The notes under the pieces are model-generated. The model made no database searches, was not told the origin of the DNA, and saw nothing but the letters and a program-made list of their open reading frames with translations. The position numbers and the translations under genes are program-made. 64,000 nucleotides of DNA from an uncultured Bacteroidota bacterium (lineage in GTDB: Bacteria; Bacteroidota; Bacteroidia; Chitinophagales; Chitinophagaceae), in assembly GCA_903819975.1 (NCBI GenBank), contig CAIJFI010000009.1:41431-105430 (forward strand), written 5' to 3'. Below, in pieces: positions 17,749 through 26,551 of the stretch; position 1 is the stretch's first letter, and every line of letters starts with the position of its first letter.

Positions 17749-20106
17749 TTAAGAAGCCTTCTTTTTACGTGCTGTTTTGCGTGGAGGATTCTTTTTCAAT
17801 TCTTCTATAATCTCCTTTACTTCTTCGATAGTTAAGGTTTCTACTTTTTCTTGTTGCTCTTTATTCAACTTGAAATTGCGTAATCCTTGTTTGATATATG
17901 GACCATAAGGGCCTCTTAATAATTGAATCTTCTCTTTTTCAAACACTTTAATTGTACGCTCGTCTTTTGCCTTGCGTTTTTCTGCAATCATAGGAGTCAA
18001 TTCCTCCAATGTTACTGTGTAAGGATCCATTTCCTTGTTAAGGGAGTAAAACTTCTTGTCATGTGCCGCATAAGGGCCAAAGCGACCTATATTAACACTT
18101 ACTTCTGCATCTTCAAATAGTCCCAAGGTTCTTGGCAGTTTAAAAAGTTCCATAGCTTCTTCAAAACTAATGGTCTCAATACTTTGAGAAGGCTTCAATT
18201 TTGCGAACTTTGGTTTTTCTTCCTCGTCCTGGTGCCCAATTTGAACCATTGGTCCATAACGTCCCATACGTGCAATTAGTTTTTTGCCACTTACTGGATC
18301 AAATCCTAATTCTCTTTCACCTTTGGCTCTTTCGGCATTTTCTAATGTGAATTCGATGGTTTCATGGAAAGGGTTGTAAAACTCTTCCAACATTTTGCTC
18401 CATTTTAATTTTCCTAAAGCAATTTCATCAAACTCGCCTTCAATTTTAGCAGTAAATCCAAAGTCCATTACTTTTGGAAAATTCAATTTCAAAAAGTCGG
18501 TAACTACTAAACCTAAATCGGTAGGAGATAATTTGTTTTTCTCAGCTCCAGTAATTTCGGAAGCCTCTTCGGTTTTAATTTCATCCTTGTTATTAAGCGA
18601 TAAAATTTGATATATTCTTTTTACACCTTCTTTCTCTTTTTTCTCTACATAATTACGTTTCATAATTGTAGTGATAGTAGGGGCGTAGGTAGAAGGTCGG
18701 CCAATACCCAATTCTTCTAATTTTTTAACTAAACTTGCTTCGGTATACCTAGAAGCTGCACGGCTAAAGCGTTCTAGACCAGTCATGCTAACAAAGTCTA
18801 ATACCTGTCCTTTTGCTAAAGGAGGTAATATAGCTTCTGCATTTTCGTCTGCTTCCTCATCTATTTCATCGTCGTCCTTACTTTCTAAATATACTTTTAA
18901 GAAACCATCAAAATTCATCACCTCGCCACTTGCAGTTAAGGTTTCTTTGTTGGTAGAAATTTCAATTTTTGCAGTCGTTTTTTCAAACTGTGCATCGCTC
19001 ATTTGAGAGGCAATGGTACGCTTCCAAATTAATTCATATAAACGATTTGTGTCGGCATCATCCACCTTAGATTCATTCATGTATGAAGGTCTAATAGCTT
19101 CGTGTGCTTCTTGTGCACTTTCGTTTTTATTTTTAAATTTACGCGGTTGATAATATTTATCACCGAAGCTTGAATTGATCTCAGATTTAATGGCATCAAT
19201 TGCAGTTTCGCTTAAACTAATGCTATCCGTTCTCATGTAAGTGATTTTACCACTTTCATATAATTTTTGTGCAAGTAACATTGTTTTACTTACGCTATAG
19301 CCTAGTTTTCTAGAAGCTTCTTGTTGTAATGTAGATGTTGTGAAAGGTGCTGATGGCGTACGTTTCCCGTCTTTAACAGTCACATCCTTAACAGTGTAAG
19401 TAGCTCCTTTACATTCGTTTAAAAACTTTTCAGCAGCACCTGCAGTTGTTAATTTCTGAGGGCCATCTGCTTTGAATTTTACTTTCTTTTTATTTATATC
19501 TAATGCTGTAAATAAAGCAGATACTTTAAATACGCTCTCTGGAATAAATTGGTTAATCTCTCTTTCTCTTTCTGCAATTAATCTTACGGCAACACTTTGC
19601 ACACGTCCAGCACTAAGGCTTCTTTGCATACCAATTTTACGCCATAATACTGGGCTTAATTCAAAACCTACAATTCTATCTAATATTCTTCTTGCTTGTT
19701 GTGCGTCCACTAAATCCATATTAATTAAACGTGGATTTTCAACTGCTTTTTTGATAGCAGGAGCAGTGATTTCATGGAAAACAATTCGCTTTGTTTTCTT
19801 AGGATCCAAACCAAGTACTTCCGCCAAGTGCCAACTAATGCTTTCTCCTTCACGGTCCTCATCCGATGCAAGCCAAACTTCCTTAGCCTTCTTAGTCATG
19901 GATTTTAATTCTTTCACCACTTTTTCCTTTTCGCTAGGCACCATATATCTTGGGGCAAACTTGTTTTTCAAGTCAATACCCATATCATTTTTCTCTAAAT
20001 CACGTATGTGACCATAGCAACTCCTCACTTCAAACTCCTCGCCCAAAATTTTCTCAATGGTCTTTGCCTTTGCAGGCGACTCAACGATTAGTAAGTTCTT
20101 TGACAT
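17749..20106 (-). CDS. topA: DNA topoisomerase I
   Basis: Relaxes negative supercoils by a covalent 5'-phosphotyrosine. An N-terminal TOPRIM domain (IVESPAKAKTIEKIL; DEDREGE) is followed by the type IA core with the catalytic Tyr in ITYMRTDSIS (Tyr290 from this start). Instead of zinc fingers the C-terminus carries repeated GxxGPx elements (GRYGPMVQIG, GRFGPYAAHD, GPYGPYIKQG) and ends in a basic tail. The frame opens at a TTG (20115); the ATG at 20106 is preferred, giving 785 residues. A GAAGGAG sequence lies 12-18 bases upstream of the ATG, unusual in this SD-poor genome but too far for ideal spacing; it sits 3 bases from the TTG, which leaves that start open. Confidence 0.96.
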   Translation of the reverse strand: MSKNLLIVESPAKAKTIEKILGEEFEVRSCYGHIRDLEKNDMGIDLKNKFAPRYMVPSEKEKVVKELKSMTKKAKEVWLASDEDREGESISWHLAEVLGLDPKKTKRIVFHEITAPAIKKAVENPRLINMDLVDAQQARRILDRIVGFELSPVLWRKIGMQRSLSAGRVQSVAVRLIAEREREINQFIPESVFKVSALFTALDINKKKVKFKADGPQKLTTAGAAEKFLNECKGATYTVKDVTVKDGKRTPSAPFTTSTLQQEASRKLGYSVSKTMLLAQKLYESGKITYMRTDSISLSETAIDAIKSEINSSFGDKYYQPRKFKNKNESAQEAHEAIRPSYMNESKVDDADTNRLYELIWKRTIASQMSDAQFEKTTAKIEISTNKETLTASGEVMNFDGFLKVYLESKDDDEIDEEADENAEAILPPLAKGQVLDFVSMTGLERFSRAASRYTEASLVKKLEELGIGRPSTYAPTITTIMKRNYVEKKEKEGVKRIYQILSLNNKDEIKTEEASEITGAEKNKLSPTDLGLVVTDFLKLNFPKVMDFGFTAKIEGEFDEIALGKLKWSKMLEEFYNPFHETIEFTLENAERAKGERELGFDPVSGKKLIARMGRYGPMVQIGHQDEEEKPKFAKLKPSQSIETISFEEAMELFKLPRTLGLFEDAEVSVNIGRFGPYAAHDKKFYSLNKEMDPYTVTLEELTPMIAEKRKAKDERTIKVFEKEKIQLLRGPYGPYIKQGLRNFKLNKEQQEKVETLTIEEVKEIIEELKKNPPRKTARKKKAS

Positions 20107-20250
20107 AGTAGTCAACCGCTCCTTCGGGTTTTTTATATATTGAAAATCAGCTAATTATGATAAATATAATCATAGGTATTTAAACCCACGGTAGTATTTC
20201 TCGTGATGCAATATTAGAGTATTCAACTAAAAAATAAAAATGATCTGTGC

Positions 20251-21120
20251 TTAGGCGCTTAAAAATGCTACTATTTTGTCAATAATATCAGGTGTTTTAT
20301 ACACTTTATTATGACCTAATCCATTGGTAATCAAGAATTTAATATTTTCTGGCGCATTATTTTTAAAATTTACCAAATCTTGGTAAGGGCAAACTCGGTC
20401 ACCTTGGTCGTGAACCCAAAGAATTTCTCCCTTGTATTTTTCAATAGCACGATCGGCTTCAAAATAGCTAACTGGAAGGTTAGTTTGTTTACCTAATTCA
20501 TTTAAAAAGCCTTCTCTAACTGCTTCTGAGAAGTGCATCATGTTAAAATAACTTTCAAATGTAGTCGTGGTTTTGGTAGCTGGTGCTATTAAAACAAACT
20601 TGTGCTCTTTGGGGTTGCTAATGGTTTCGGCAATCATTGCCAGGGTAATACCACCAAGGGAATGACCCATAAAGTGGTCAATAGGGCCGCATACTCTTAT
20701 TATATGTTCAATCGCGTCCTTGTAAACTATTACATTAATGTATTTGCCTTCACTTTGACCATGTGCTGGGGCATCAAAGCCAATCACTCTAAATCCTTGC
20801 TTTAGTAATGGTTGAACATATTGATCAAACTTGTAAAAATAACTAGCATATCCATGACATATTAAAACCGTCTTGCCATTGGGTTTTGTAGCCTGCCATT
20901 CATATCCTTTGATTGTAATATCCCCACTTACTTTGATTTGAATTTTCTTTGCTTGGTGAAAAATTGCAGGCGCTTTTGTCTTTTTATATTTAGGGTAAGG
21001 GGTACAGAATAAGTTAAAAGCCAATTTTCCAGCTATGGCAGGGGAAAGTGTACCAATAGTGCGAAATTTAGTTCTTAAATATCGTAGGTACATTCTTTCT
21101 GAAAAGCCTTGCTTGGACAT
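20251..21120 (-). CDS. Alpha/beta hydrolase
   Basis: Alpha/beta-hydrolase fold with nucleophile elbow MGHSLGG (Ser154 from this start), oxyanion region ICHGYAS, the FDAPAHGQS strand-loop (an APGHG-like motif) and the late His in GLGHNK. It probably hydrolyses an ester; substrate unknown. The frame continues upstream to 21207, but an exact -7 box (21138-21145) lies inside that extension, so the ATG at 21120 (MSKQGFSERM) is taken, giving 289 residues. It diverges from the ferredoxin gene. Confidence 0.85.
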   Translation of the reverse strand: MSKQGFSERMYLRYLRTKFRTIGTLSPAIAGKLAFNLFCTPYPKYKKTKAPAIFHQAKKIQIKVSGDITIKGYEWQATKPNGKTVLICHGYASYFYKFDQYVQPLLKQGFRVIGFDAPAHGQSEGKYINVIVYKDAIEHIIRVCGPIDHFMGHSLGGITLAMIAETISNPKEHKFVLIAPATKTTTTFESYFNMMHFSEAVREGFLNELGKQTNLPVSYFEADRAIEKYKGEILWVHDQGDRVCPYQDLVNFKNNAPENIKFLITNGLGHNKVYKTPDIIDKIVAFLSA

Positions 21121-21137
21121 ATGCTTGAATTTGACTA

Positions 21138-21145
21138 CAAAGATA
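21138..21145 (-). promoter_or_regulatory. -7 box of the alpha/beta hydrolase gene
   Basis: TATCTTTG on the minus strand, 17 bases before the chosen ATG. Confidence 0.55.
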
Positions 21146-21198
21146 GGCTTGCCTAGTTGTAGCTTTTCATTTTTTTCGTATTTCAACAACAAAAAGCC

Positions 21199-21228
21199 TT
21201 GAATCAAGGCTGTTTAAAGCTATTTTTG
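21199..21228 (+). promoter_or_regulatory. Promoter of the ferredoxin-iscX-kdsC cluster
   Basis: TTG (21199-21201), 19 bases, then TATTTTTG (21221-21228), a near-complete -33/-7 pair. The ferredoxin ATG is 22 bases downstream. Confidence 0.6.
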
Positions 21229-21250
21229 CAAAAACACATTCGCTATAATT

Positions 21251-21586
21251 ATGTATGCACTTAAAATTAATTTTGAACAGAAAGGCTTAGAGCCTGTGGT
21301 ATTGGAAAATGTAAAAGCAGGGGAGAGTTTATTAGAAGTAATCTTAGATGCGGGAATTGATTTGCATCATAACTGCGGAGCCGTTTGTGCTTGTAGTACT
21401 TGCCATTTATACGTTAAACAAGGGATGGAATTTTTAGAAGAATTATCGGATAAGGAGGAAGACTTTATTGACCGTGCAGTGAGTCCACGCATTGAATCAA
21501 GATTAGGATGCCAATGTGTGATTCAGGAAGGTACAGGAGTAATAGAAGTCACTTTACCAGACCAGACACAATTTTTAGGAGAGTAA
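21251..21586 (+). CDS. fdx: [2Fe-2S] ferredoxin, ISC/adrenodoxin type
   Basis: A 111-residue electron carrier. Cluster ligands follow the adrenodoxin spacing: Cys42, Cys48 and Cys51 in NCGAVCACSTC, and Cys87 in SRLGCQC; extra cysteines at 46 and 89 are not expected ligands. The acidic helix around residues 60-75 (EELSDKEEDFIDRA) is the usual partner-binding face. iscX follows 16 bases later, which supports a role in iron-sulfur cluster assembly, although iscS/iscU are not in the window. Confidence 0.92.
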   Translation: MYALKINFEQKGLEPVVLENVKAGESLLEVILDAGIDLHHNCGAVCACSTCHLYVKQGMEFLEELSDKEEDFIDRAVSPRIESRLGCQCVIQEGTGVIEVTLPDQTQFLGE

Positions 21587-21602
21587 TTAAAATAATAATA
21601 TT

Positions 21603-21842
21603 ATGACGCAGTTTGAACCACCCATTAATTGGAATGACCACGAGGATATCGCACAAAAATTATATGAAAAATTCGGAGATGAATTTACTGAATCTAAAAT
21701 TTACAGAGTTCGTTTTACCGATTTATTAGAATGGGTATTAACCCTGCCACATTTTGAAGGCAAGAAGGAAGAATCAAGTGAGGGGCATTTGGAAATGATT
21801 CAAAGTGCATGGGTATACGAGTGGCGCGATAATCAAAAATAG
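21603..21842 (+). CDS. iscX: IscX-like iron-sulfur assembly regulator
   Basis: A 79-residue acidic protein of the IscX/YfhJ family, which in E. coli binds iron and the cysteine desulfurase and tunes cluster assembly. The family core is clear: INWNDHEDIAQKLYEKF, then VRFTDLLEWVLTLPHF and a C-terminal IQSAWVYEWRDN. It sits between the ferredoxin and kdsC, matching the fdx-iscX order at the end of isc operons. Confidence 0.9.
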   Translation: MTQFEPPINWNDHEDIAQKLYEKFGDEFTESKIYRVRFTDLLEWVLTLPHFEGKKEESSEGHLEMIQSAWVYEWRDNQK

Positions 21843-21871
21843 GCTTACATTTAAACTATAAAACATTCACC

Positions 21872-22387
21872 TTGTTAGCGAGCCTTAAAAAAATAACCTG
21901 TTTCATTTTTGACGTTGATGGCGTATTAACCAATGGCGAAGTATTGGTAATGCCTAATGGGGTATTGGTTCGTAAGATGAATATTAAAGATGGATATGCT
22001 TTACAGTTGGCTATTAAAAAAGGCTATCATGTTTGGGTAATATCTGGAGGGAATTCAAATGAGGTTGAGGATCGCTTACACAACTTAGGTGTGAAAGAAG
22101 TGCATATGCGCGTAAAAGATAAGCGTGCCTTGGTTAATGAGTTAGCTTCATTACACAAAGTTCCATTGGATCAAATATTATTTATGGGCGATGACATGCC
22201 AGACTATGAAGCAATGCAAATTGTTGGCGTATCTGCTTGTCCAAAAGATGCTTGTGTGGATATTAAATCTATTGCAACTTATATTTCAATAACCGAAGGT
22301 GGTCGTGGGTGTGCAAGAGAAGTAATTGAAAAAGTACTTAAATTAAATGATCAGTGGGATGTTGAGGATCATATCAGAGCTCAATAA
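21872..22387 (+). CDS. kdsC: HAD phosphatase, KDO-8-phosphate phosphatase type
   Basis: Removes the phosphate of KDO-8-phosphate on the way to lipopolysaccharide KDO. It is a small cap-less HAD enzyme: FDVDGVLTNG (nucleophile Asp14, Asp16), the Ser motif VISGGNS, and GDDMPDYEAM near the end. 171 residues is normal. No ATG occurs in frame before the DVDG motif; the start must be the UUG at 21872 or another non-ATG codon. Sits 29 bases after iscX. Related HADs acting on sugar or nucleotide phosphates cannot be excluded. Confidence 0.88.
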   Translation: MLASLKKITCFIFDVDGVLTNGEVLVMPNGVLVRKMNIKDGYALQLAIKKGYHVWVISGGNSNEVEDRLHNLGVKEVHMRVKDKRALVNELASLHKVPLDQILFMGDDMPDYEAMQIVGVSACPKDACVDIKSIATYISITEGGRGCAREVIEKVLKLNDQWDVEDHIRAQ

Positions 22388-22412
22388 TTAATCCCTTAAA
22401 TAATTAAATTAA

Positions 22413-23348
22413 TTGAAGACCTTTATTCATTTTCTGAGACTAATAAGATGGCCTAATTTATTATTTATATTATTAGCAGAAACCTTATTTCATTTTTGCA
22501 TTTATAAGCCATTGTATCCAAATGCAGGTTTAGAAGTTGATACAAATTTCTATTTAATTTTACTTACTTATTTATTTATTGCTGCAGCAGGTTATATTAT
22601 CAATGACTATTTTGATATCAATATAGACCAGGTCAATAAGCCTAAGCGAGTAGTTGTTGGTTCTTTTATTAGCAGACGTTGGGTAATATTCTGGCATTTA
22701 CTATTTAGTGTAATGGGTATTTATATTTCAACTATTGCATTTCCATTTAAACAATATTGGCATATTCATCTTTCAAATTTATTGACCATTTTATTGTTAT
22801 GGTTTTATTCTACTAATTTTAAAAAAGATTTCTTAATTGGCAATGTGGTTATTTCTTTATTAACTGCTTGGTCTATAGCTGTTGTATATTTTTCAAAGTT
22901 TACAATTCAAGAAATTACCCATCCAGTTATAAGTGATACTGCAAATTTTAGATTTGCAAAACTCATGGTGGTGTATAGCGTTTTTGCTTTTATTTTAACC
23001 TTGGTAAGAGAAGCATTAAAGGATATGGAAGATATGGAAGGCGATAAAAAGTTTGGCTGTAAAACATTGCCTATCGTCTGGGGGTTGAAACCCACTAAGG
23101 TTTACATAAGTGTATGGTTAATTGTTGTAATTGCTTGTTTGGCGTTTATTCAATTATATGTGATTCCTTTTGGTTGGTGGTATAGTGCATTGTACTGTTT
23201 GCTATTTATAATTGCTCCACTTGCAATAGTGCTTATTAAGCTAAAAACTGCATATCAAAGTAAAGACTTTAGTAAGCTAAGCACATACGTAAAAATAGCC
23301 ATGTTTGCAGGTATCATGTCTATGTTGTTTTTTTACTTTTTATTATAA
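22413..23348 (+). CDS. UbiA-family prenyltransferase
   Basis: An intramembrane enzyme that attaches a polyprenyl chain to an acceptor. The first Asp-rich motif is NDYFDINID (Asn64, Asp65, Asp68, Asp72) and the second is REALKDMEDMEGD. Eight or nine membrane helices are predicted. Bacteroidota members of this subgroup are usually labelled geranylgeranylglycerol-phosphate geranylgeranyltransferase-like; a quinone-related role is the alternative. The start must be UUG at 22413: the codon directly before it is a stop and no in-frame ATG precedes the first helix. maf follows 3 bases later. Confidence 0.88.
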   Translation: MKTFIHFLRLIRWPNLLFILLAETLFHFCIYKPLYPNAGLEVDTNFYLILLTYLFIAAAGYIINDYFDINIDQVNKPKRVVVGSFISRRWVIFWHLLFSVMGIYISTIAFPFKQYWHIHLSNLLTILLLWFYSTNFKKDFLIGNVVISLLTAWSIAVVYFSKFTIQEITHPVISDTANFRFAKLMVVYSVFAFILTLVREALKDMEDMEGDKKFGCKTLPIVWGLKPTKVYISVWLIVVIACLAFIQLYVIPFGWWYSALYCLLFIIAPLAIVLIKLKTAYQSKDFSKLSTYVKIAMFAGIMSMLFFYFLL

Positions 23349-23351
23349 ATT

Positions 23352-23939
23352 ATGGCCTCTTTTATATTAGCATCGCAATCTCCAAGACGAAAAAATTTGC
23401 TAGAATGGGCCGAGATTCCATTCGAAATAATAGTTTCCGATTCGGATGAGTCATTCCCTGCTACATTGCCTATTAATGATGTGCCCGAATATATTGCAAT
23501 ACATAAAGCCCATGACGTTGAAGCGAAAATTAATCATGGCCAATCTAATTTAAAAGACACATGTATTATAGCAGCAGACACGGTTGTTGTTTTAGATAAT
23601 ACCATTATGGGCAAGCCAGTTGATAGAGCAGATGCAATTGCTTCTCTAACAAAGTTGTCCGGCAAAACGCATCAAGTAATAACTGGGGTATGTATTTTGT
23701 ATAATGGCATTGTAGAATCCTTTTCTGAAATCACACAAGTATCATTTCATGAACTCACTACATCCCAGATTGAATATTATGTAGATCATTACAAGCCATA
23801 TGATAAAGCTGGTAGTTATGCCATTCAGGAATGGATTGGTGTAGTTGGAATTAAAAGTATTCAAGGAGATTTTTACAATGTTATGGGCCTACCTGTAAGC
23901 AGATTGGTGCAAAAAATAAAGCAGCTAGACTTACTTTAA
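23352..23939 (+). CDS. maf: Maf-type nucleoside triphosphate pyrophosphatase
   Basis: A house-cleaning enzyme of the Maf/Ham1 fold that hydrolyses non-canonical or excess dTTP/UTP to monophosphates. Signature ASQSPRRKNLLEW at the N-terminus (residues 7-19), then IIAADTVVVLDN with the catalytic Asp, KTHQVITGV and the late YKPYDKAGSYAIQEW. 195 residues. It starts 3 bases after the UbiA-like gene and ends the fdx-iscX-kdsC-ubiA-maf cluster. Subclass YhdE (dTTP/UTP) is favoured by the short form. Confidence 0.94.
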   Translation: MASFILASQSPRRKNLLEWAEIPFEIIVSDSDESFPATLPINDVPEYIAIHKAHDVEAKINHGQSNLKDTCIIAADTVVVLDNTIMGKPVDRADAIASLTKLSGKTHQVITGVCILYNGIVESFSEITQVSFHELTTSQIEYYVDHYKPYDKAGSYAIQEWIGVVGIKSIQGDFYNVMGLPVSRLVQKIKQLDLL

Positions 23940-23997
23940 TTGCCTAACTGCTTTAACTATTTCTTTTCCAAAAACATTTTATCGATTGTATATCATT

Positions 23998-24402
23998 TTA
24001 CAACCAGTTGAATGCGATATCTAATTCAACATCTGGATGTAAACTTCTTTCTACTGGACAGGTTCTTGCAACACGCTCTAATATTTCAATTGTTTTTTCA
24101 TCTAAATTAAGAGCAGGCATAGTTACATGTGCAATAATTTTGCCTATTCTACGAGGGTCAGAAACCATTATTTTAGTGACTTCAACCTTAGCACCATCCA
24201 ATATTATATCCATTGTTTGTGCTTTAATGCCCATGGTTGTAATCATACAAGCACCTAGGCCCGTAGCAATTAAGTCGGTTGGAGAGAATCTTTCACCCTT
24301 GCCTTTATTATCGGTAGGAGCGTCTGTTTCAATGGCAGATCCGCTTTGTAAGTGTAAGCAGGTGGTTCTTAGGTTTGATTCGTAGGTTACTGTAGCTGTC
24401 AT
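23998..24402 (-). CDS. OsmC-family protein
   Basis: 134 residues of the OsmC/Ohr fold, thiol peroxidases that reduce organic hydroperoxides. Two conserved cysteines are present, one in the helix ATGLGACMITTMG and one in ARTCPVERSLH. The sheet PTDNKGKGERFSPTDL is also typical. It is closer to the general OsmC/YhfA group than to Ohr. It stands alone, diverging from lipA with 89 bases between the two start codons. Confidence 0.9.
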   Translation of the reverse strand: MTATVTYESNLRTTCLHLQSGSAIETDAPTDNKGKGERFSPTDLIATGLGACMITTMGIKAQTMDIILDGAKVEVTKIMVSDPRRIGKIIAHVTMPALNLDEKTIEILERVARTCPVERSLHPDVELDIAFNWL

Positions 24403-24464
24403 AATTACGATTTTATTGATTTATGATTTTGGTAAAATTACAATTTTATTCCCCTCAAGTCTTG

Positions 24465-24472
24465 TATTTTTG
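24465..24472 (+). promoter_or_regulatory. lipA promoter -7 box
   Basis: TATTTTTG, exact match, 19 bases before the ATG at 24492. It lies inside the longer open frame that begins at 24423. Confidence 0.6.
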
Positions 24473-24491
24473 CCAAGTTAATCAAGAACTT

Positions 24492-25415
24492 ATGCAAGAA
24501 TTACCAATATTAAATGCGCAGCCTGCGGAACACTTAAAAAAGCCCAATTGGTTAAGGGTTAAATTACCAATTGGAGAAAGCTATAAGCATGTGCGCGGCT
24601 TGGTTGACAATCATAAATTACATACCATCTGCGAGAGTGGCAATTGTCCAAATATGGGTGAATGCTGGGGCGAGGGCACTGCTACATTTATGATACTTGG
24701 AAATATATGTACAAGAAGTTGTCAGTTTTGCGCGGTTGCAACTGGACGTCCAAAGCCTGTTGAATGGGACGAGCCACAGCGTGTAGCCGAAGCCGTTTTT
24801 TTAATGAAAGTAAAGCATGCAGTTTTAACAAGTGTGGATCGTGATGAATTACCTGACGGCGGTTCTATTATTTGGGCTAACACAATTAAAGCCATAAAAA
24901 CATTATCTCCTGAGACAACATTGGAAACTTTAATCCCAGATTTTAGAGGAATAAAAGAGCAAATAGATCGTCTTATTGAAGCGGCACCCGAAGTGATTAG
25001 TCATAATATGGAGACTGTTGAACGTAATACTAGACGTGTTCGTATACAAGCAAAATATGATCGTAGCTTGGGTGTTTTAGAAGCCTTAAAAAAAGGTGGA
25101 AGAAGAACTAAGACTGGATTGATGTTGGGCATTGGTGAAGAGAAGCACGAAGTAATTCAAACTATGAAGGATTTAGTAAATGTGGGTTGTGATGTATTAA
25201 CCCTTGGTCAATATTTGCAGCCAACTAAAAAACATTTACCTGTGCAACGTTTTGTACACCCCGATGAATTCGCTGAACTTAGACAGATTGGCTATGAATT
25301 AGGATTTGATTATGTAGAGAGTGGCCCATTGGTTAGGTCATCTTATCACAGTGAAAAACATGTGATCGCAGGATGGGGCAGAAATAAATGGTTAGAAGAA
25401 CAAGCTAATAAATAA
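24492..25415 (+). CDS. lipA: Lipoyl synthase
   Basis: A radical-SAM enzyme that inserts two sulfurs into octanoyl groups on E2 and H proteins, needed by the pyruvate dehydrogenase whose E1 beta is at 11.9 kb. With this start the auxiliary cluster uses Cys47, Cys52 and Cys58 ([12 protein letters not shown]) and the radical-SAM cluster uses Cys73, Cys77 and Cys80 (CTRSCQFC). The closing RSSYHS, which supplies the Ser ligand of the auxiliary cluster, is intact. The frame is open back to ATG 24423, but the -7 box at 24465 argues for ATG 24492 (307 residues). Confidence 0.97.
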   Translation: MQELPILNAQPAEHLKKPNWLRVKLPIGESYKHVRGLVDNHKLHTICESGNCPNMGECWGEGTATFMILGNICTRSCQFCAVATGRPKPVEWDEPQRVAEAVFLMKVKHAVLTSVDRDELPDGGSIIWANTIKAIKTLSPETTLETLIPDFRGIKEQIDRLIEAAPEVISHNMETVERNTRRVRIQAKYDRSLGVLEALKKGGRRTKTGLMLGIGEEKHEVIQTMKDLVNVGCDVLTLGQYLQPTKKHLPVQRFVHPDEFAELRQIGYELGFDYVESGPLVRSSYHSEKHVIAGWGRNKWLEEQANK

Positions 25416-25427
25416 TTTAAGCTATAT

Positions 25428-25470
25428 CATAAAAAAAGTGCCGCTCAATTAGAGTGGCACTTTTTTTATG
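25428..25470. terminator. Two-way terminator after lipA
   Basis: Near-perfect palindrome: cataaaaaaagtgcc with ggcactttttttatg around a short internal stem. A7 and T7 tracts suit both lipA and the convergent ROK gene. Confidence 0.9.
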
Positions 25471-25491
25471 ATTATACATTTTGGTAGCATA

Positions 25492-25579
25492 TAATGCAAA
25501 CAAATTTTTGTTTGCATTAATCCAGAATTCATTTTAATGAATTCGGAGTAAGAACAATGCATAGCATTGTTCTTACTCC
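25492..25579. repeat. Three consecutive perfect inverted repeats
   Basis: First: 13-bp stem, 25492-25504 with 25507-25519, loop tt (core aatgcaaacaaa). Second: gaattcatt (25525-25533) with aatgaattc (25536-25544), loop tt. Third, directly adjoining: 16-bp stem, 25545-25560 with 25564-25579, loop ata; it contains the stop codon of the ROK gene. None has a T-tract. Confidence 0.85.
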
Positions 25580-26523
25580 CACATTAGTGCAGAAGCGCCT
25601 AGAATGGCGGCGTCTGATTCTTTTAAATGACTAAATAAAATCTTTACTTTATTTTGAAATATTTCAATCAGGTTTGCTTCCATATGTTCGCGTGTAGGCT
25701 TTAATATTAAATCGCCTGCTTTTGTTAATCCGCCAAATAAAACAATTGCTTCAGGGCTAGAAAACATCACAAAATTAGCAAGAGACATACCTAAAATCTT
25801 TCCTGTAAATTCAAAAACTTCCTTTGCAACTTCGTCGTCTTGTTGAGCAGCTTCAAATACATCTTTTGATGTAATTTTTCCGGCCTCAATATTTCTTAAC
25901 AAACTTGGACGGTCGGTGTCTCTTAAAATTTCCATTGCAGATTGTGCAACACCAGTTGCCGAAGCATAACTTTCTAATGAACCTTTTTTACCTGTGCCAG
26001 GATGTAATCTTCCCTCAGGAATAATAATTGTATGTCCTAATTCACCAGCAAAACCGTCATGTCCATAAATAAGTTGTCCGTTGGTTACAATACCACTGCC
26101 AACGCCAGTGCCTAATGTAATCATGATAAACTCTTTCATACCTTTTGCAGCACCATACATCATTTCACCAACAGCTGCCGCATTTGCGTCGTTTGTTAGT
26201 TTAACAGGTAATTTAAATTTATCTTGAAGCATTTTAGCAAAAGGAATAACACCTTTCCAAGGAAGGTTGGGTGCATATTCAATGGTACCTGTATATATAT
26301 TGCCATTTGGTGCACCTACGCCAATTCCTTTAATACGACCCACACCGCCTACCTTTTCAATTAGCTCTGATAATTTTTCATACAGATCATCAATAAAAGT
26401 GTGCACTTGCTCGTGAGTGTTTGTAGGAATAGAATTGGAGTGTAAAACATTTCCATCCTTATCTACAATACCATATTTTGTACTGGTGCCACCTATATCT
26501 ACTCCAACTACATATGAATCCAT
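25573..26523 (-). CDS. ROK-family sugar kinase (glucokinase-like)
   Basis: Phosphorylates a hexose, probably glucose, at C6 with ATP. Phosphate loops DIGGTSTKYG (N-terminus) and TLGTGVGSGIV, the catalytic-Asp segment LTNDANAAAVGE and the GELGHT histidine of the ROK zinc site are present. The usual CxCGxxGCxE zinc cysteines are absent: the aligned stretch reads PGTGKKGSLE, with Pro, Thr and Ser in their places. ATG at 26523 is preferred over the neighbouring ATG at 26526. It follows the FHS sugar permease by 28 bases, which supports a take-up-and-phosphorylate pair. N-acetylhexosamine kinase is the main alternative. Confidence 0.9.
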   Translation of the reverse strand: MDSYVVGVDIGGTSTKYGIVDKDGNVLHSNSIPTNTHEQVHTFIDDLYEKLSELIEKVGGVGRIKGIGVGAPNGNIYTGTIEYAPNLPWKGVIPFAKMLQDKFKLPVKLTNDANAAAVGEMMYGAAKGMKEFIMITLGTGVGSGIVTNGQLIYGHDGFAGELGHTIIIPEGRLHPGTGKKGSLESYASATGVAQSAMEILRDTDRPSLLRNIEAGKITSKDVFEAAQQDDEVAKEVFEFTGKILGMSLANFVMFSSPEAIVLFGGLTKAGDLILKPTREHMEANLIEIFQNKVKILFSHLKESDAAILGASALMWE

Positions 26524-26551
26524 CATTGTTTCTCTAGTTAAAATTAAAAAA

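Noticed and set aside
19472..20011. A 179-residue open frame antisense to topA, and similar long antisense frames over osmC, MFS and DUF2911 genes.
   Set aside because: They lie fully opposite strongly conserved genes and show no family motif; AT-rich codon use explains them.
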